64,000 nucleotides of DNA, from assembly GCA_965201045.1 (NCBI GenBank), contig OZ241746.1, positions 3,720,001 through 3,784,000 of the forward strand, written 5' to 3'. The number at the start of each line of letters is the position of its first letter. The stretch's first letter is position 1. The notes beneath the pieces were generated by a model. It had not been told where the DNA came from. It searched no databases and worked only from the letters and a program-made list of their open reading frames with translations. This document shows, in pieces, positions 18,567-27,247 of this stretch. The DNA is from JAPORK01 sp026710285 (GTDB taxonomy: Bacteria; Pseudomonadota; Gammaproteobacteria; Pseudomonadales; Endozoicomonadaceae). The translations under genes were made by a program, and so were the position numbers.

Positions 18567-19811
18567 ATGAATAGTAAAATAGGAATTAATATAGGTAATA
18601 AGAAAGTTTCTATAAAGCTTTCAGATCACAATGGTTTGATTAAAAGATTGGTGGAAAAATTACGTCAATTTTTGCGTAATCCTAAAGAAAAAGAAATTCA
18701 TAAAAAAGCTGGACGTTTTATAAACAGTAAGAATCCGCAAGAAAAGATCAATATTTTTCAATATTTCAAACAAAATGCAGCAGATGTACACAAAAAGCAG
18801 TTTAATGTGGAATTAAATAATAGCGAATTATCTCTGTATATAGGTACAGATGAACAAAAAATAACATTAGATGAAAATCAGACAGCAATGCTGGCATTGG
18901 TTAAAAAAGAAGATTTTTTATCAACCCTTCAATCTTTTTATAAGTTCAATAATAAGGAGAATACTTCAATAGAAAGAGTAGATGCTTTTTTTGAATTGAG
19001 AGATATGTCTGATGATAAAAATAAAGAGCGATTTGATCTTAATATTGAGGATAATGATCATTTATCTCTATCAATTAAACTTCCAGGCTATGTCGCTATT
19101 CAAGAAGAAACGATAAAAACCACTTTAAAAATGGGAGCAGAGGAAAGTGAAATTAACTCACGTGTAACAGAAAATATAAACAATACATCTGAAATACTCA
19201 AAGGACCTGAAACTAAGGAAAGCAGAGAAAAAAAAGAATCTATCTTTGATTTTAAGCAAGTGGGATTGGATTTTATTAGGAATCCATTTTATATAATATT
19301 TTCAGATGAATCTATGTTATTATCAGAGGCAGTAGAAAGTGATTCAACACAGTTATCCCACGAATACACTTGCCTGGATGCAACAAAACCGGCTGAAGTT
19401 CTCAAGAATAAATTGACCAACATAAGTGATAAACAAAAATGTGCGATTAACTTACTGCTTTCACAAGGTGTATTTGGTCTTCTAGTCTACAACGCAACAC
19501 ATCCTGGCGAAGAACCTATAGTGATGGCCACTGGAAGAATACATACAAAATATTTTATGAAACAAGTGGATAACGATACCTTTATAGTGACTCTTACTTT
19601 GGATGGCAAAGTAACAGAAGAACAGCTTGAATGTGTACTAGACGATGTAATAAGATTGAATTGTGGTATATGTGAACAGGATTTACAGATGGATTTTCTC
19701 TTAAAAGGAGACAAGGTTATTTGTGTGGGGGCAGCATCCGAAAAACAATATTTACCGGGCTATCCCGTGCAAAAGAGCGCTGAAGATTATCCATTCTCAC
19801 AAAAAATATAA
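18567..19811 (+). CDS. hypothetical protein, 414 residues
   Basis: I do not recognise this protein. The frame opens at TTG 18561, but ATG 18567, eight bases after GAGAAG, is the better start (MNSKIGINIGNKKVSIKLSD). It is lysine- and glutamate-rich, has no signal peptide or membrane segment, and has a basic N-terminal region (KRLVEKLRQFLRNPKEKEIHKKAG). Patterns such as FNVELNNSELSLYIGTDEQ and FDLNIEDNDHLSLSIKLPGY suggest repeated beta-rich units. The C-terminal part has hydrophobic strands and cysteines (LNCGICEQDLQMDFLLKG). It is monocistronic, sits between MITE copies, and its stop codon lies only 7 bases from the element at 19819. A secreted effector is possible but unproven. Confidence 0.6.
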   Translation: MNSKIGINIGNKKVSIKLSDHNGLIKRLVEKLRQFLRNPKEKEIHKKAGRFINSKNPQEKINIFQYFKQNAADVHKKQFNVELNNSELSLYIGTDEQKITLDENQTAMLALVKKEDFLSTLQSFYKFNNKENTSIERVDAFFELRDMSDDKNKERFDLNIEDNDHLSLSIKLPGYVAIQEETIKTTLKMGAEESEINSRVTENINNTSEILKGPETKESREKKESIFDFKQVGLDFIRNPFYIIFSDESMLLSEAVESDSTQLSHEYTCLDATKPAEVLKNKLTNISDKQKCAINLLLSQGVFGLLVYNATHPGEEPIVMATGRIHTKYFMKQVDNDTFIVTLTLDGKVTEEQLECVLDDVIRLNCGICEQDLQMDFLLKGDKVICVGAASEKQYLPGYPVQKSAEDYPFSQKI

Positions 19812-19818
19812 TTTACTA

Positions 19819-20009
19819 GAGGGCGTTGACAATTAAGCCAGCCATATCATTAAAGCTGCAATATGTAGCATTATAAGATAGTTCTTACTGACTGATTATC
19901 ACGCAATGCCATTTAGGGTATTATTATCGGAATATATTATATCTTTATCTTCAAGAATATGATTATAAAGGGTTTTTCAAACAATGAAAACTTAATTGTC
20001 AACGCCCTC
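19819..20009. mobile_element. MITE family C with TA duplication
   Basis: A 191-base element with perfect 19-base inverted ends beginning GAGGGCGTTGACAATTAAG, flanked on both sides by TA (19817-19818 and 20010-20011). A TA duplication fits IS630/mariner-like or IS427-type IS5 elements; the IS5 remnant at 14907 is a possible relative of its mobiliser. The interior has no coding frame. It inserted directly behind the stop codon of the preceding gene. Confidence 0.85.
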
Positions 20010-20079
20010 TAAGCTGCTATGCAAAAATTAAACACAGCTTTTTTGAAGCTGAACTGGTATATGAATATAAGACACTAAT

Positions 20080-20218
20080 AACAACACTGTGGGTATTTTT
20101 TTTAACTTATTGATTTTAAAAGAATTTTTCTTGTTCTGCTGAAAAAAATATCCTTATGAATCAATAAGTTACATTTTTATCCATAGTAGATTTTTAAAAA
20201 CTATCCGAAGTATTGTTT
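20080..20218. repeat. MITE family B, copy 2
   Basis: Same organisation as the copy at 18262: it begins ACAACACTGTGGGTATTTTT, contains ATCCTTATGAATCAATAAGT and ends AAAACTATCCGAAGTATTGT. A short extra shared segment (GAAGCTGAACTGGTATAT) lies just before this copy at about 20045 and just after copy 1 at about 18441, so the repeat unit may be larger or the copies may be arranged differently around a common neighbour. Confidence 0.65.
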
Positions 20219-20686
20219 GGTAAAGTGTTAGGAAAACATATTTTAAAAGGGTTGTAAATCATAGCTTAGAAGCAGTAGCTATATTTCAAGTTGCCGTAAA
20301 CAGAGTGCATCTGTTGCATTGGGTTTGTTACTTTCTTCTCACTTGCCTGATATTTTTACATACCAGGCTGAATAGTTACTTCTTAATAACCTGGGACATA
20401 CTACTTTGGATAATTACTTTTTTGTTAACAATATCAGGTAATATGCGTATTTTTTTATCATTTTTATGCAGTTATTTATAAGGATTTTTGCAAAAAAAGT
20501 ATTCGAATTTATAACAAACCTAAACAGCCACCACTGTCTTTTGCCCCCAGATTATTGAGAAATTACAGCTTTTTTTATAAATATTATACGAAATCACAAA
20601 ATAATATTATCTTAGATGCGGTTGTACTCCACATTAGAAAATTTACAGGCTATCATATTGCAGTTACTATTTGAAGGAATGTGATT
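20219..20686 (+). other. pepN upstream spacer
   Basis: A 468-base AT-rich spacer. Its last 100 bases (20585-20690) are the segment duplicated at 17650-17762. GAAGGA at 20673-20678 is the pepN ribosome-binding site. I could not fix a promoter with confidence and see no gene. Confidence 0.4.
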
Positions 20687-23344
20687 ATGAAAGCCAACCA
20701 ACATCATGTGATTTATCTGAAGGATTATCAGCAACCTGATTATCTCATCAATACAACATCTCTGACTTTTGAGATTGAAGATAAAAAAACCATTGTGACT
20801 GCAATGGTTAATTTTCGTCTAAATACGGATAAGCATCAGCAGCGAAAGGACTCATTTCCTGATCTGGTTTTGAACGGGCAGGCGATGCAACTGAAATCGG
20901 TTGCCGTGGATGGCAAGACACTGCAACCAAAGCAATATACACGCACCAGTAAAGAGTTGATTCTTCCGGTTACAGCACCCTCTTTTACCACAGAAATTGT
21001 CACTATTCTGGAGCCACAGCACAACACATCACTGGAAGGTCTTTATCAGTCTAATGATATGTATTGTACTCAGTGTGAAGCCGAAGGATTTCGTAAGATT
21101 ACTTACTATCCTGATCGTCCTGATGTAATGGCACGCTTCACCACTAAAATTATTGCGAAAAAACAGCGGTTTCCGGTGTTGCTTTCTAATGGCAATAAAA
21201 TCGATCAAGGTGTATTAAGTGATGACCGCCACTTTGTCGTCTGGGAAGATCCCTTCCCTAAACCATCATACTTATTTGCTTTGGTTGCAGGTGATTTGCA
21301 GCATATTGAAAGTTCTTATCAGACCATGAGCGGACGCAAGGTAACCCTGAGGATATTTACAGAACCACATAATATTGATAAGTGTGATTATGCCATGCAC
21401 TCTTTAAAGCAGGCTATGAAGTGGGATGAACAGACTTATGGCAGAGAATACGATCTGGATATTTTTATGATCGTGGCAGTGGATGCTTTCAATATGGGTG
21501 CTATGGAAAATAAAGGGCTAAATATTTTTAACTCCGCCTGTATCCTGGCAAGACCGGATACCGCTACAGACAGCACTTTTCAACGGATTGAAGGTGTGAT
21601 AGGGCATGAATACTTTCATAACTGGTCTGGCAACAGAGTAACATGCCGGGACTGGTTTCAGCTTAGCCTTAAAGAAGGCTTTACTGTTTTTCGTGACCAT
21701 GAATTTTCTGCGGATATGAATTCTCCTACAGTCAACCGTATTGAAAATGTCAATGTACTACGTAATACACAGTTTATGGAAGATGCGGGACCGATGGCAC
21801 ATCCGGTCAGACCCGAATCATTTATTGAAATTTCTAACTTTTATACCAGTACTGTTTATGAAAAGGGTGCTGAAGTGATCAGGATGATGCAAACGATCCT
21901 GGGACACAGCGGATTCAGAAAAGGATGCGACCTCTATTTCGAGCGGCACGACGGACAGGCAGTAACCTGTGATGATTTTGTCAAAGCCATGGAAGATGCT
22001 AATAATATTGATTTAAAACAATTCAAACGCTGGTACTCTCAGGCCGGTACCCCTGTTATTGACGCCAGCGATGAATATGATGAAAAAACACAGCGTTATA
22101 TACTGACGCTGCGTCAGTCATGTGCACCTTCACCGGGTCAAAAAATCAAAGCGCCTTTCTATATTCCGGTGACAACCGGCTTACTGTCAAAAGAGGGTAG
22201 ACCGTTACCAATTGACGCCAGTGGAAACATGCAAACCGTCCTGCATTTAAAAGAACCAGAACAACAGTTTGTATTTGAACAGATAAAAGAACAGCCGGTA
22301 CCTTCATTATTACGGGACTTTTCTGCACCAGTGAAATTAAACTATCACTATGCAGAGGAGACATTGGCTATGTTAATGCGTTGTGATCCGGATGGGTTTA
22401 ACCGCTGGAATAGCGGACACCGTCTGCTGACTGATTTACTGATCATGCAAACCCAGCGATACCAAAAGGATCAGTCACTTGAACTGACGCCATTATTGCC
22501 GCAGGCTTTCAGAGCACTGCTGCAGGATGTGACAACTGATCCGGCTATTATTGCTAAAATGCTGGTGTTGCCGGGTGTTGCCTATGTGGGTGAACAGATG
22601 CAGCTCATTGATATACAGTCTGTTTATAAAGCGAGAACCTTTATTAAACGCAAGCTGGCTGAACTACTCTACAATACGTTTGCAATGCGTTATAAGCAGT
22701 TGAATGTTCACAAACCGTATCAGCCAACAGCACAGGACATTGCACAACGCTCATTAAAAAATCTCTGCCTGATCTACATGGCAGAACACGATCTCGCAGA
22801 TGGTGTTGAAAAAGCGGCGTATCAGTTTGAACAGGCTAACAACATGACAGATACACTGGCCGCATTAACCTGTCTTGTTAATGCAGTACATCCTTCTGCC
22901 GCATCTCTGGCTGAAAAATACCTGGCACAATTTGCAGAAAAATGGCATAAGGATAGTAATGTCATGGATATATGGTTTGCCGTTCAGGCCACAGCAGAAA
23001 GTACTACGCTGGAAAAAATTAAACAATTAATGCAACACACTTGTTTTAATTTTAACAATCCAAATAAAGTACGCGCCTTACTTGGATCCTTTTTTAACGG
23101 TAATCCAGTTAATTTTCATAGGGCAGATGGTCGTGGTTATGATTTTTTAGCTGATCAGGTCATTGCAATGAATAAACTGAATCCACAGATAGCCGCAAGA
23201 TTAATGCTGCCGCTGACACGCTGGAAACGTTATACACCTCAAAACCGCGAAAAAATGCAGGCAGCTCTGCAAAAGATAAAACAACAACCCTCTCTTTCAC
23301 CCGATGTATTTGAGGTGGTTTTACGTTCTTTAAAACAGAGCTAA
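20687..23344 (+). CDS. pepN: aminopeptidase N (M1 family)
   Basis: An 885-residue zinc aminopeptidase of the M1 family, a cytosolic enzyme that removes N-terminal residues late in protein turnover. The exopeptidase motif GAMEN lies near residues 267-271 and the zinc motif HEYFHNW near 304-310, with the third ligand in LKEGFTVFRDHEF about 20 residues later. Length and N-terminus (HHVIYLKDYQQPDYLI) match the gammaproteobacterial enzyme. The frame opens at GTG 20681, but ATG 20687 is eight bases after GAAGGA and is preferred. It is monocistronic. Fragments resembling its upstream, 3' coding and downstream sequences occur at 17650, 24745 and 25411, suggesting an old duplication of the locus. Confidence 0.98.
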   Translation: MKANQHHVIYLKDYQQPDYLINTTSLTFEIEDKKTIVTAMVNFRLNTDKHQQRKDSFPDLVLNGQAMQLKSVAVDGKTLQPKQYTRTSKELILPVTAPSFTTEIVTILEPQHNTSLEGLYQSNDMYCTQCEAEGFRKITYYPDRPDVMARFTTKIIAKKQRFPVLLSNGNKIDQGVLSDDRHFVVWEDPFPKPSYLFALVAGDLQHIESSYQTMSGRKVTLRIFTEPHNIDKCDYAMHSLKQAMKWDEQTYGREYDLDIFMIVAVDAFNMGAMENKGLNIFNSACILARPDTATDSTFQRIEGVIGHEYFHNWSGNRVTCRDWFQLSLKEGFTVFRDHEFSADMNSPTVNRIENVNVLRNTQFMEDAGPMAHPVRPESFIEISNFYTSTVYEKGAEVIRMMQTILGHSGFRKGCDLYFERHDGQAVTCDDFVKAMEDANNIDLKQFKRWYSQAGTPVIDASDEYDEKTQRYILTLRQSCAPSPGQKIKAPFYIPVTTGLLSKEGRPLPIDASGNMQTVLHLKEPEQQFVFEQIKEQPVPSLLRDFSAPVKLNYHYAEETLAMLMRCDPDGFNRWNSGHRLLTDLLIMQTQRYQKDQSLELTPLLPQAFRALLQDVTTDPAIIAKMLVLPGVAYVGEQMQLIDIQSVYKARTFIKRKLAELLYNTFAMRYKQLNVHKPYQPTAQDIAQRSLKNLCLIYMAEHDLADGVEKAAYQFEQANNMTDTLAALTCLVNAVHPSAASLAEKYLAQFAEKWHKDSNVMDIWFAVQATAESTTLEKIKQLMQHTCFNFNNPNKVRALLGSFFNGNPVNFHRADGRGYDFLADQVIAMNKLNPQIAARLMLPLTRWKRYTPQNREKMQAALQKIKQQPSLSPDVFEVVLRSLKQS

Positions 23345-23852
23345 CTGATAACAGAGATAGGAAAGGTATCCCATGCGGAGATATTTTTGTAAAAATATCT
23401 TCGCTTTTCTGCAGAGCGGCGTATAATACTTAAATTTTATGCTTCCTGAAAATCATAATGAGAAATTACAAGACATTGCGATTTTATAAGTTTTGCATTT
23501 GAAAAATAAAAAACTTCAGCTAATGTTTATTTAATACTATGCTAATCTTTACATACTATCTCTTAAAACGAATCATCAAATATTCCCTTCATCCTATGAA
23601 ATCATACATCCTGATAATGATCTATAATAAAATCCCTGAAGAACAATTTAGTCATTATACTTATTTTATTTCAGGGCGCTCAGAATTCTGCTGAGTGACT
23701 TACATAGACAAAGACTTTATGAAAATTAATCCGGTGTTTTCAGATCCAACGGGGAAACTGTTTGATTTCCCTCTATCAGTGACCTGCATAATGAGGTAAT
23801 AAGAAATTGTATTGAAAAGTATTATTTTGACTATTTTATTTTTTTTAATCAC
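23345..23852. other. pepN downstream spacer with palindromic repeat
   Basis: About 500 bases without a gene. At 23376-23462 it holds a near-palindrome (GAGATATTTTTGTAAAAATA and onward) followed by TATAATACTTAAATTTTAT; about nine tenths of this block recurs at 25411-25500, just before gltX. The hairpin could serve as the pepN terminator, but the conserved TATAAT behind it is promoter-like. The remainder is AT-rich with nothing recognised. Confidence 0.5.
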
Positions 23853-23870
23853 ATGAGAAAATTTAAAGCA

Positions 23871-24449
23871 ATGAAAAATCAAATAGAAACTAATAGCAAT
23901 GACACAAATAATGAACTTTTACTACTTCTGTTTAAAGAAACTGTGAAGAGAATTTATTCATTAAATTTTATTTATTTACAAGACAACCATCTAACATATA
24001 ACGTCAACACCAGAGCGTTGGGAGGTTCATTTATATTTCCAAATGAAACTTATACCAGGTATTCTCCAAGGAGCAAATGCTTAAATGGTCCAGAAGCTGT
24101 TATATTAGCTGGTCAGATGAGTATGTTATCAGCTTATCTTAATTTATATCATCATAGTGATCTTTGTGAAAAACCATTTTTTTATCATAAAGCACCATTG
24201 GAAGAGATTAAAAAACAAATACATAAAACATTTGACAATTTGATTACCAGCAATGGTGATTTTTCATTTCATAAACCTCTGTATAATAATAAAAACGGTA
24301 TCAATCGATGTAATATAAAAATGGAAGAACTACGACCAACATCAAAAGGAATAAGGTTAAAGTATTCAGGTTCTATTGGTAACAATAAAGAGTTCAAATT
24401 TTCAACTACTCTTTTTATGATTAATGAAAATATTCATAATGATACTTAA
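23871..24449 (+). CDS. hypothetical protein, possibly hotdog-fold (FcoT-like)
   Basis: A protein of about 192 residues if started at ATG 23871 (MKNQIETNSNDTNNE), or 198 from ATG 23853; GAGAAA before 23871 slightly favours the later start. The pattern SFIFPNETYTRYSPRSKCLNG, then AVILAGQMSMLSAYLNLY and a later run of alternating strands (IRLKYSGSI, EFKFSTTLFMIN) recalls FcoT-like hotdog thioesterases, where a conserved strand precedes a long central helix. This is recognition from memory and weak. There is no signal peptide and no operon partner. It lies between pepN and a repeat-filled spacer. Confidence 0.5.
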   Translation: MKNQIETNSNDTNNELLLLLFKETVKRIYSLNFIYLQDNHLTYNVNTRALGGSFIFPNETYTRYSPRSKCLNGPEAVILAGQMSMLSAYLNLYHHSDLCEKPFFYHKAPLEEIKKQIHKTFDNLITSNGDFSFHKPLYNNKNGINRCNIKMEELRPTSKGIRLKYSGSIGNNKEFKFSTTLFMINENIHNDT

Positions 24450-24725
24450 AACTCATCTATAAACTAAAACGACTGGTATGAACTATTTTTATTTGAAGGT
24501 GAAATTGTATGCGGCATCTATCAATTAATTTTTAATAAATTTAAATATGTTTAGCCGTATAATGCACAATCGAATCTCAATTTTTATCCCGGTAGATTTG
24601 TTTCCTGTTAAATATATTAGCTTTTATTAACACACCGTGGGCTGAGCGGATGGGGTCCACGATACATTCAGTAAAGATTATATCCATTGGAAGATAAACT
24701 TGCCGGAGTAAAACTGGCACTCAAA
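24450..24725. other. repeat-rich spacer, left part
   Basis: No gene is supported here. The segment at 24634-24649 (ACCGTGGGCTGAGCGG) is a partial copy of the GGCTGAGCCTGTCGAAGCC-type repeat seen complete at 25108 and 52511. The rest is AT-rich and unassigned. Confidence 0.4.
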
Positions 24726-24744
24726 AAATGTGACTAAGAGACAG
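24726..24744 (-). repeat. Tn5 mosaic-end-like 19-mer
   Basis: The minus strand reads CTGTCTCTTAGTCACATTT, close to the Tn5 mosaic end. It abuts exactly the start of a pepN-like fragment at 24745, so it looks like the end of an element that truncated an old pepN copy. Confidence 0.5.
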
Positions 24745-24813
24745 CGCTGACACGCCGGAAGCGTTTATACCTTAAGGCTGGGAAAATGCAGGAAGCTCTG
24801 CAAAAAGATAAGG
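24745..24813 (+). pseudogene. pepN 3'-end fragment
   Basis: These 69 bases resemble pepN 23211-23280, with CGCTGACACGCCGGAAGCG against CGCTGACACGCTGGAAACG and AAAATGCAGGAAGCTCTGCA against AAAATGCAGGCAGCTCTGCA. The frame is broken by small deletions. Together with the other pepN-flank copies it indicates a decayed duplicate of the locus. Confidence 0.7.
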
Positions 24814-24821
24814 TAGTGTTT

Positions 24822-24969
24822 AGGAACGTGCACGAAATAATTTGTATAATCCTGCCTTCGATTCCGCTCAGCCAACCAACCCTGTAGCCTGAGCCAAGTC
24901 AAAGGCAAACAGCCATACAAAACCACAAAACTCTCCTGAATTTGTCTAAGCTATTTTGTGCATGTTCCT
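24822..24969. mobile_element. MITE family E
   Basis: A 148-base element with imperfect inverted ends: AGGAACGTGCACGAAATAAT on the left and AGGAACATGCACAAAATAGC read inward from the right. If the ends are taken as GGAAC/GTTCC, a TTA is duplicated on both sides, a pattern seen with some IS5-family elements. The interior contains AAGGCAAACAGCCATACAAA, also present at about 17831. One end of this family recurs inside the reading frame of the gene at 29386-31068. Confidence 0.65.
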
Positions 24970-25001
24970 TATCTGACACGCTGTAAAACTCCGTCCTTCA
25001 G

Positions 25002-25020
25002 ATGTCTTTTATACACAAAT
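25002..25020 (+). repeat. Tn5 mosaic-end-like 19-mer
   Basis: ATGTCTTTTATACACAAAT, preceded by CTGACACGCTGTAAAACTCC. The same preceding segment, slightly changed, stands before the copy at 52456, so the repeat is longer than the 19-mer. Confidence 0.45.
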
Positions 25021-25107
25021 ATTTCAATAAAAATTAATATTATCTGGGGGAATGAACAAATCAGCACAGGTGAACTCAGATAATATCAGCTTTCGTATAA
25101 TTTCAAT

Positions 25108-25187
25108 ACAACTATGTCCGCTGGCTGAGCCTGTCGAAGCCTGGAGAAAAAAGCAATCCGGCTTCGACAGGCTCAGCCCACGGTTGT
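25108..25187. repeat. long hairpin repeat of the GCTGAGCCTGTCGAAGC type
   Basis: GGCTGAGCCTGTCGAAGCC (25123-25141) and its complement GGCTTCGACAGGCTCAGCC (25160-25178) form a near-perfect stem, extended outward by ACAAC and GTTGT. Very similar palindromic repeats are common in many unrelated bacterial genomes. Single arms are seen at 24634 and 52511. Confidence 0.8.
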
Positions 25188-25251
25188 ACGCTTGAAAGGC
25201 TGGTATATTCGGCAGAAGACAAACTTTACAAAATAAAAGTTAGGACTTAAA

Positions 25252-25270
25252 AAATGTGACTAAGAGACAG
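25252..25270 (-). repeat. Tn5 mosaic-end-like 19-mer
   Basis: The minus strand reads CTGTCTCTTAGTCACATTT, identical to the copy at 24726. It lies at the far side of the hairpin repeat, so the two copies in the same orientation bracket about 500 bases of repeats and MITE E. Confidence 0.5.
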
Positions 25271-25410
25271 CTTTAGGAAGGGGAGGATGTCAACGAATTA
25301 TTCCTGATGTAGGTAAGGTTTTACCATAACAGTTCTTCGCCTGGCATCCAATCAGATAACAGGCTGACCACAATATTCAGTTGCTTTTAATGGACGCTCT
25401 GCTGGTCTTG

Positions 25411-25500
25411 TATGAAGATATTTTTGCAAAAATATCTTCGCTTTTCTGCACAGCGGAGTATAATACTTAAATTTTATTCTTTCTGAAAAATGATAAGATA
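25411..25500 (+). promoter_or_regulatory. gltX upstream palindrome and promoter-like element
   Basis: A perfect 26-base palindrome (25414-25439; half-site GAAGATATTTTTG) is followed by TATAAT at 25459-25464, then the gltX start 48 bases later. A -35 box would fall over the right arm of the palindrome, which makes it operator-like; no good TTGACA match is visible. The whole block is nearly duplicated behind pepN (23376-23462). It could instead be a mobile hairpin that happens to supply the promoter. Confidence 0.45.
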
Positions 25501-25511
25501 TATATTTCATT

Positions 25512-26990
25512 ATGATACGTACACGCATAGCACCTTCTCCAACCGGTGATCCTCACGTAGGAACCGCTTATATTGCTTTGTTTAATATGATGTTTGCTCA
25601 TAGTCACAAAGGACAGTTTATTCTGCGTATTGAAGATACGGATCAGCAGCGCAGTTCAGAAGAGTCAGAAAAAGCTATTTTTGACTCCCTACGCTGGTTA
25701 AATCTTCACTGGGACGAAGGACCGGATATTGGCGGAAATTACGGACCTTACCGGCAGAGTGAGCGCAGTGCTATTTATACGCAACATGTGCAGCAACTCA
25801 TAAATGCAGGTCATGCCTTTCATTGCTTCTGCTCAGCTGAGCGTCTGGAAACGCTGAGGGCATCTCAGGCTGCCAACAAACAGACATCGAAGTATGATGG
25901 TCACTGTCTGCATTTAAGCGCTGAAGAAGTACAAACCAGGCTGGATAATAAGGAAAACCATGTTATCCGCATGAAAGTACCTGCGGAAGGTACCTGCGAA
26001 TTTAATGATATGCTGCGTGGCACGATTGCCATTGACTGGGAACATGTGGACATGCAGGTACTGCTCAAAACTGATGGAATGCCAACTTATCATTTAGCCA
26101 ACGTTATTGATGACCATTTAATGCAGATATCGCACGTTATTCGTGGAGAAGAGTGGATTAATTCAGCACCTAAACATAAATTATTGTATGACTATTTTGG
26201 CTGGAAGATGCCGGAACTATGCCATATGCCTTTATTGCGTAATCCTGATACCAGCAAGCTGTCTAAACGAAAAAACCCCACTAGTATTGGCTATTACCGT
26301 GATATGGGATACCTTCCTGAAGCAATGATCAATTTTCTCGGACGTATGGGCTGGTCAATGCCGGACGAAAGAGAGAAGTTTACACTGGATGAAATGCTAC
26401 AACACTTTGATATTCAGCGAGTTTCCACTGGAGGTCCAGTTTTTGATCAAGAAAAGCTGACCTGGCTCAATGGCTGCTGGATTCGGGAAAATCTTTCTGA
26501 TGAACAGCTTTATGATGTGCTGAATAACTGGCGACTTAACCGGTCATTCATCCGGCAATTTCTACCGTTAGCAAAGACCCGGATGGAAAAATTGAGTGAT
26601 TTTGCTGATCTTGCTGGTTTTATGTTTCAGGGTATGCCGCAACTGACCGCAGAACAGTTCATTCATAAAAAATTGAGTGAAGAAGAGGTCAAAAAGATTT
26701 TGCAGTTTATCGTCTGGAAGCTTGAAGACCTGACAAAATGGAATAAAGAAGTACTGTTTGCTGAAATCAAACAACTGGCACAAACCATGGAACTAAAAAT
26801 TAAAGATGTTATGTTGCCTGTTTTTGTTGCAATTGCGGGTACACCTAATTCATGGTCTGTGGTGGATTCAATGGAAATTTTAGGACCAAATATTTCTCTG
26901 GCGCGGTTACGTCATGCTGTCAGTGTGCTGGGCGGTTTTTCTAAAAAAGGCTTAAAGAAGTTGCAAAAAACATTTGCAGAAATAGCATAG
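25512..26990 (+). CDS. gltX: glutamyl-tRNA synthetase
   Basis: A 492-residue class Ic synthetase that charges tRNA-Glu. The HIGH-like motif APSPTGDPHVGTA lies at residues 7-19 and the KMSKS-like motif KLSKRKNP near residue 252. The catalytic segments FILRIEDTDQQRSSEES and YRQSERSAIYTQHVQQL are standard, and the C-terminal anticodon-binding region ends in LGGFSKKGLKKL. The ATG follows a weak ribosome-binding site. The gene is monocistronic. Whether it is discriminating or not cannot be judged from motifs alone. Confidence 0.98.
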   Translation: MIRTRIAPSPTGDPHVGTAYIALFNMMFAHSHKGQFILRIEDTDQQRSSEESEKAIFDSLRWLNLHWDEGPDIGGNYGPYRQSERSAIYTQHVQQLINAGHAFHCFCSAERLETLRASQAANKQTSKYDGHCLHLSAEEVQTRLDNKENHVIRMKVPAEGTCEFNDMLRGTIAIDWEHVDMQVLLKTDGMPTYHLANVIDDHLMQISHVIRGEEWINSAPKHKLLYDYFGWKMPELCHMPLLRNPDTSKLSKRKNPTSIGYYRDMGYLPEAMINFLGRMGWSMPDEREKFTLDEMLQHFDIQRVSTGGPVFDQEKLTWLNGCWIRENLSDEQLYDVLNNWRLNRSFIRQFLPLAKTRMEKLSDFADLAGFMFQGMPQLTAEQFIHKKLSEEEVKKILQFIVWKLEDLTKWNKEVLFAEIKQLAQTMELKIKDVMLPVFVAIAGTPNSWSVVDSMEILGPNISLARLRHAVSVLGGFSKKGLKKLQKTFAEIA

Positions 26991-27247
26991 CATGTTCACC
27001 AACGGAAAAATAATAAAGCAGAGCAGATATTCATTCGACTTTGAAAAAAGAGAATTGAATATTTGCTTATTATTTCTCTTCAAATTTAATATTTATTGGT
27101 TGTTGATGGAATTTTAATGCTATAAAAATGTCTGATCATACTTATAGAAGAAGCAGTATGGGTAAAACATCGTTTTGTAACATCCCAATATTCTTAGGAA
27201 TAATGAATTGTTTTGTCACCACAACTTTTACTTGAGAAGTAATTTTT
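26991..27247 (+). other. spacer before rarD
   Basis: A 257-base spacer without a gene. AAAGAGAATTGAATA at about 27045 faces TATTTCTCTT at about 27070, a weak hairpin that may end gltX transcription. TTGAGAAG before 27248 serves as ribosome-binding site. Confidence 0.35.

Noticed and set aside
24450..25511. Clustered repeats as a CRISPR array
   Set aside because: The repeats differ in sequence and orientation, have no regular spacing and no cas gene is near.
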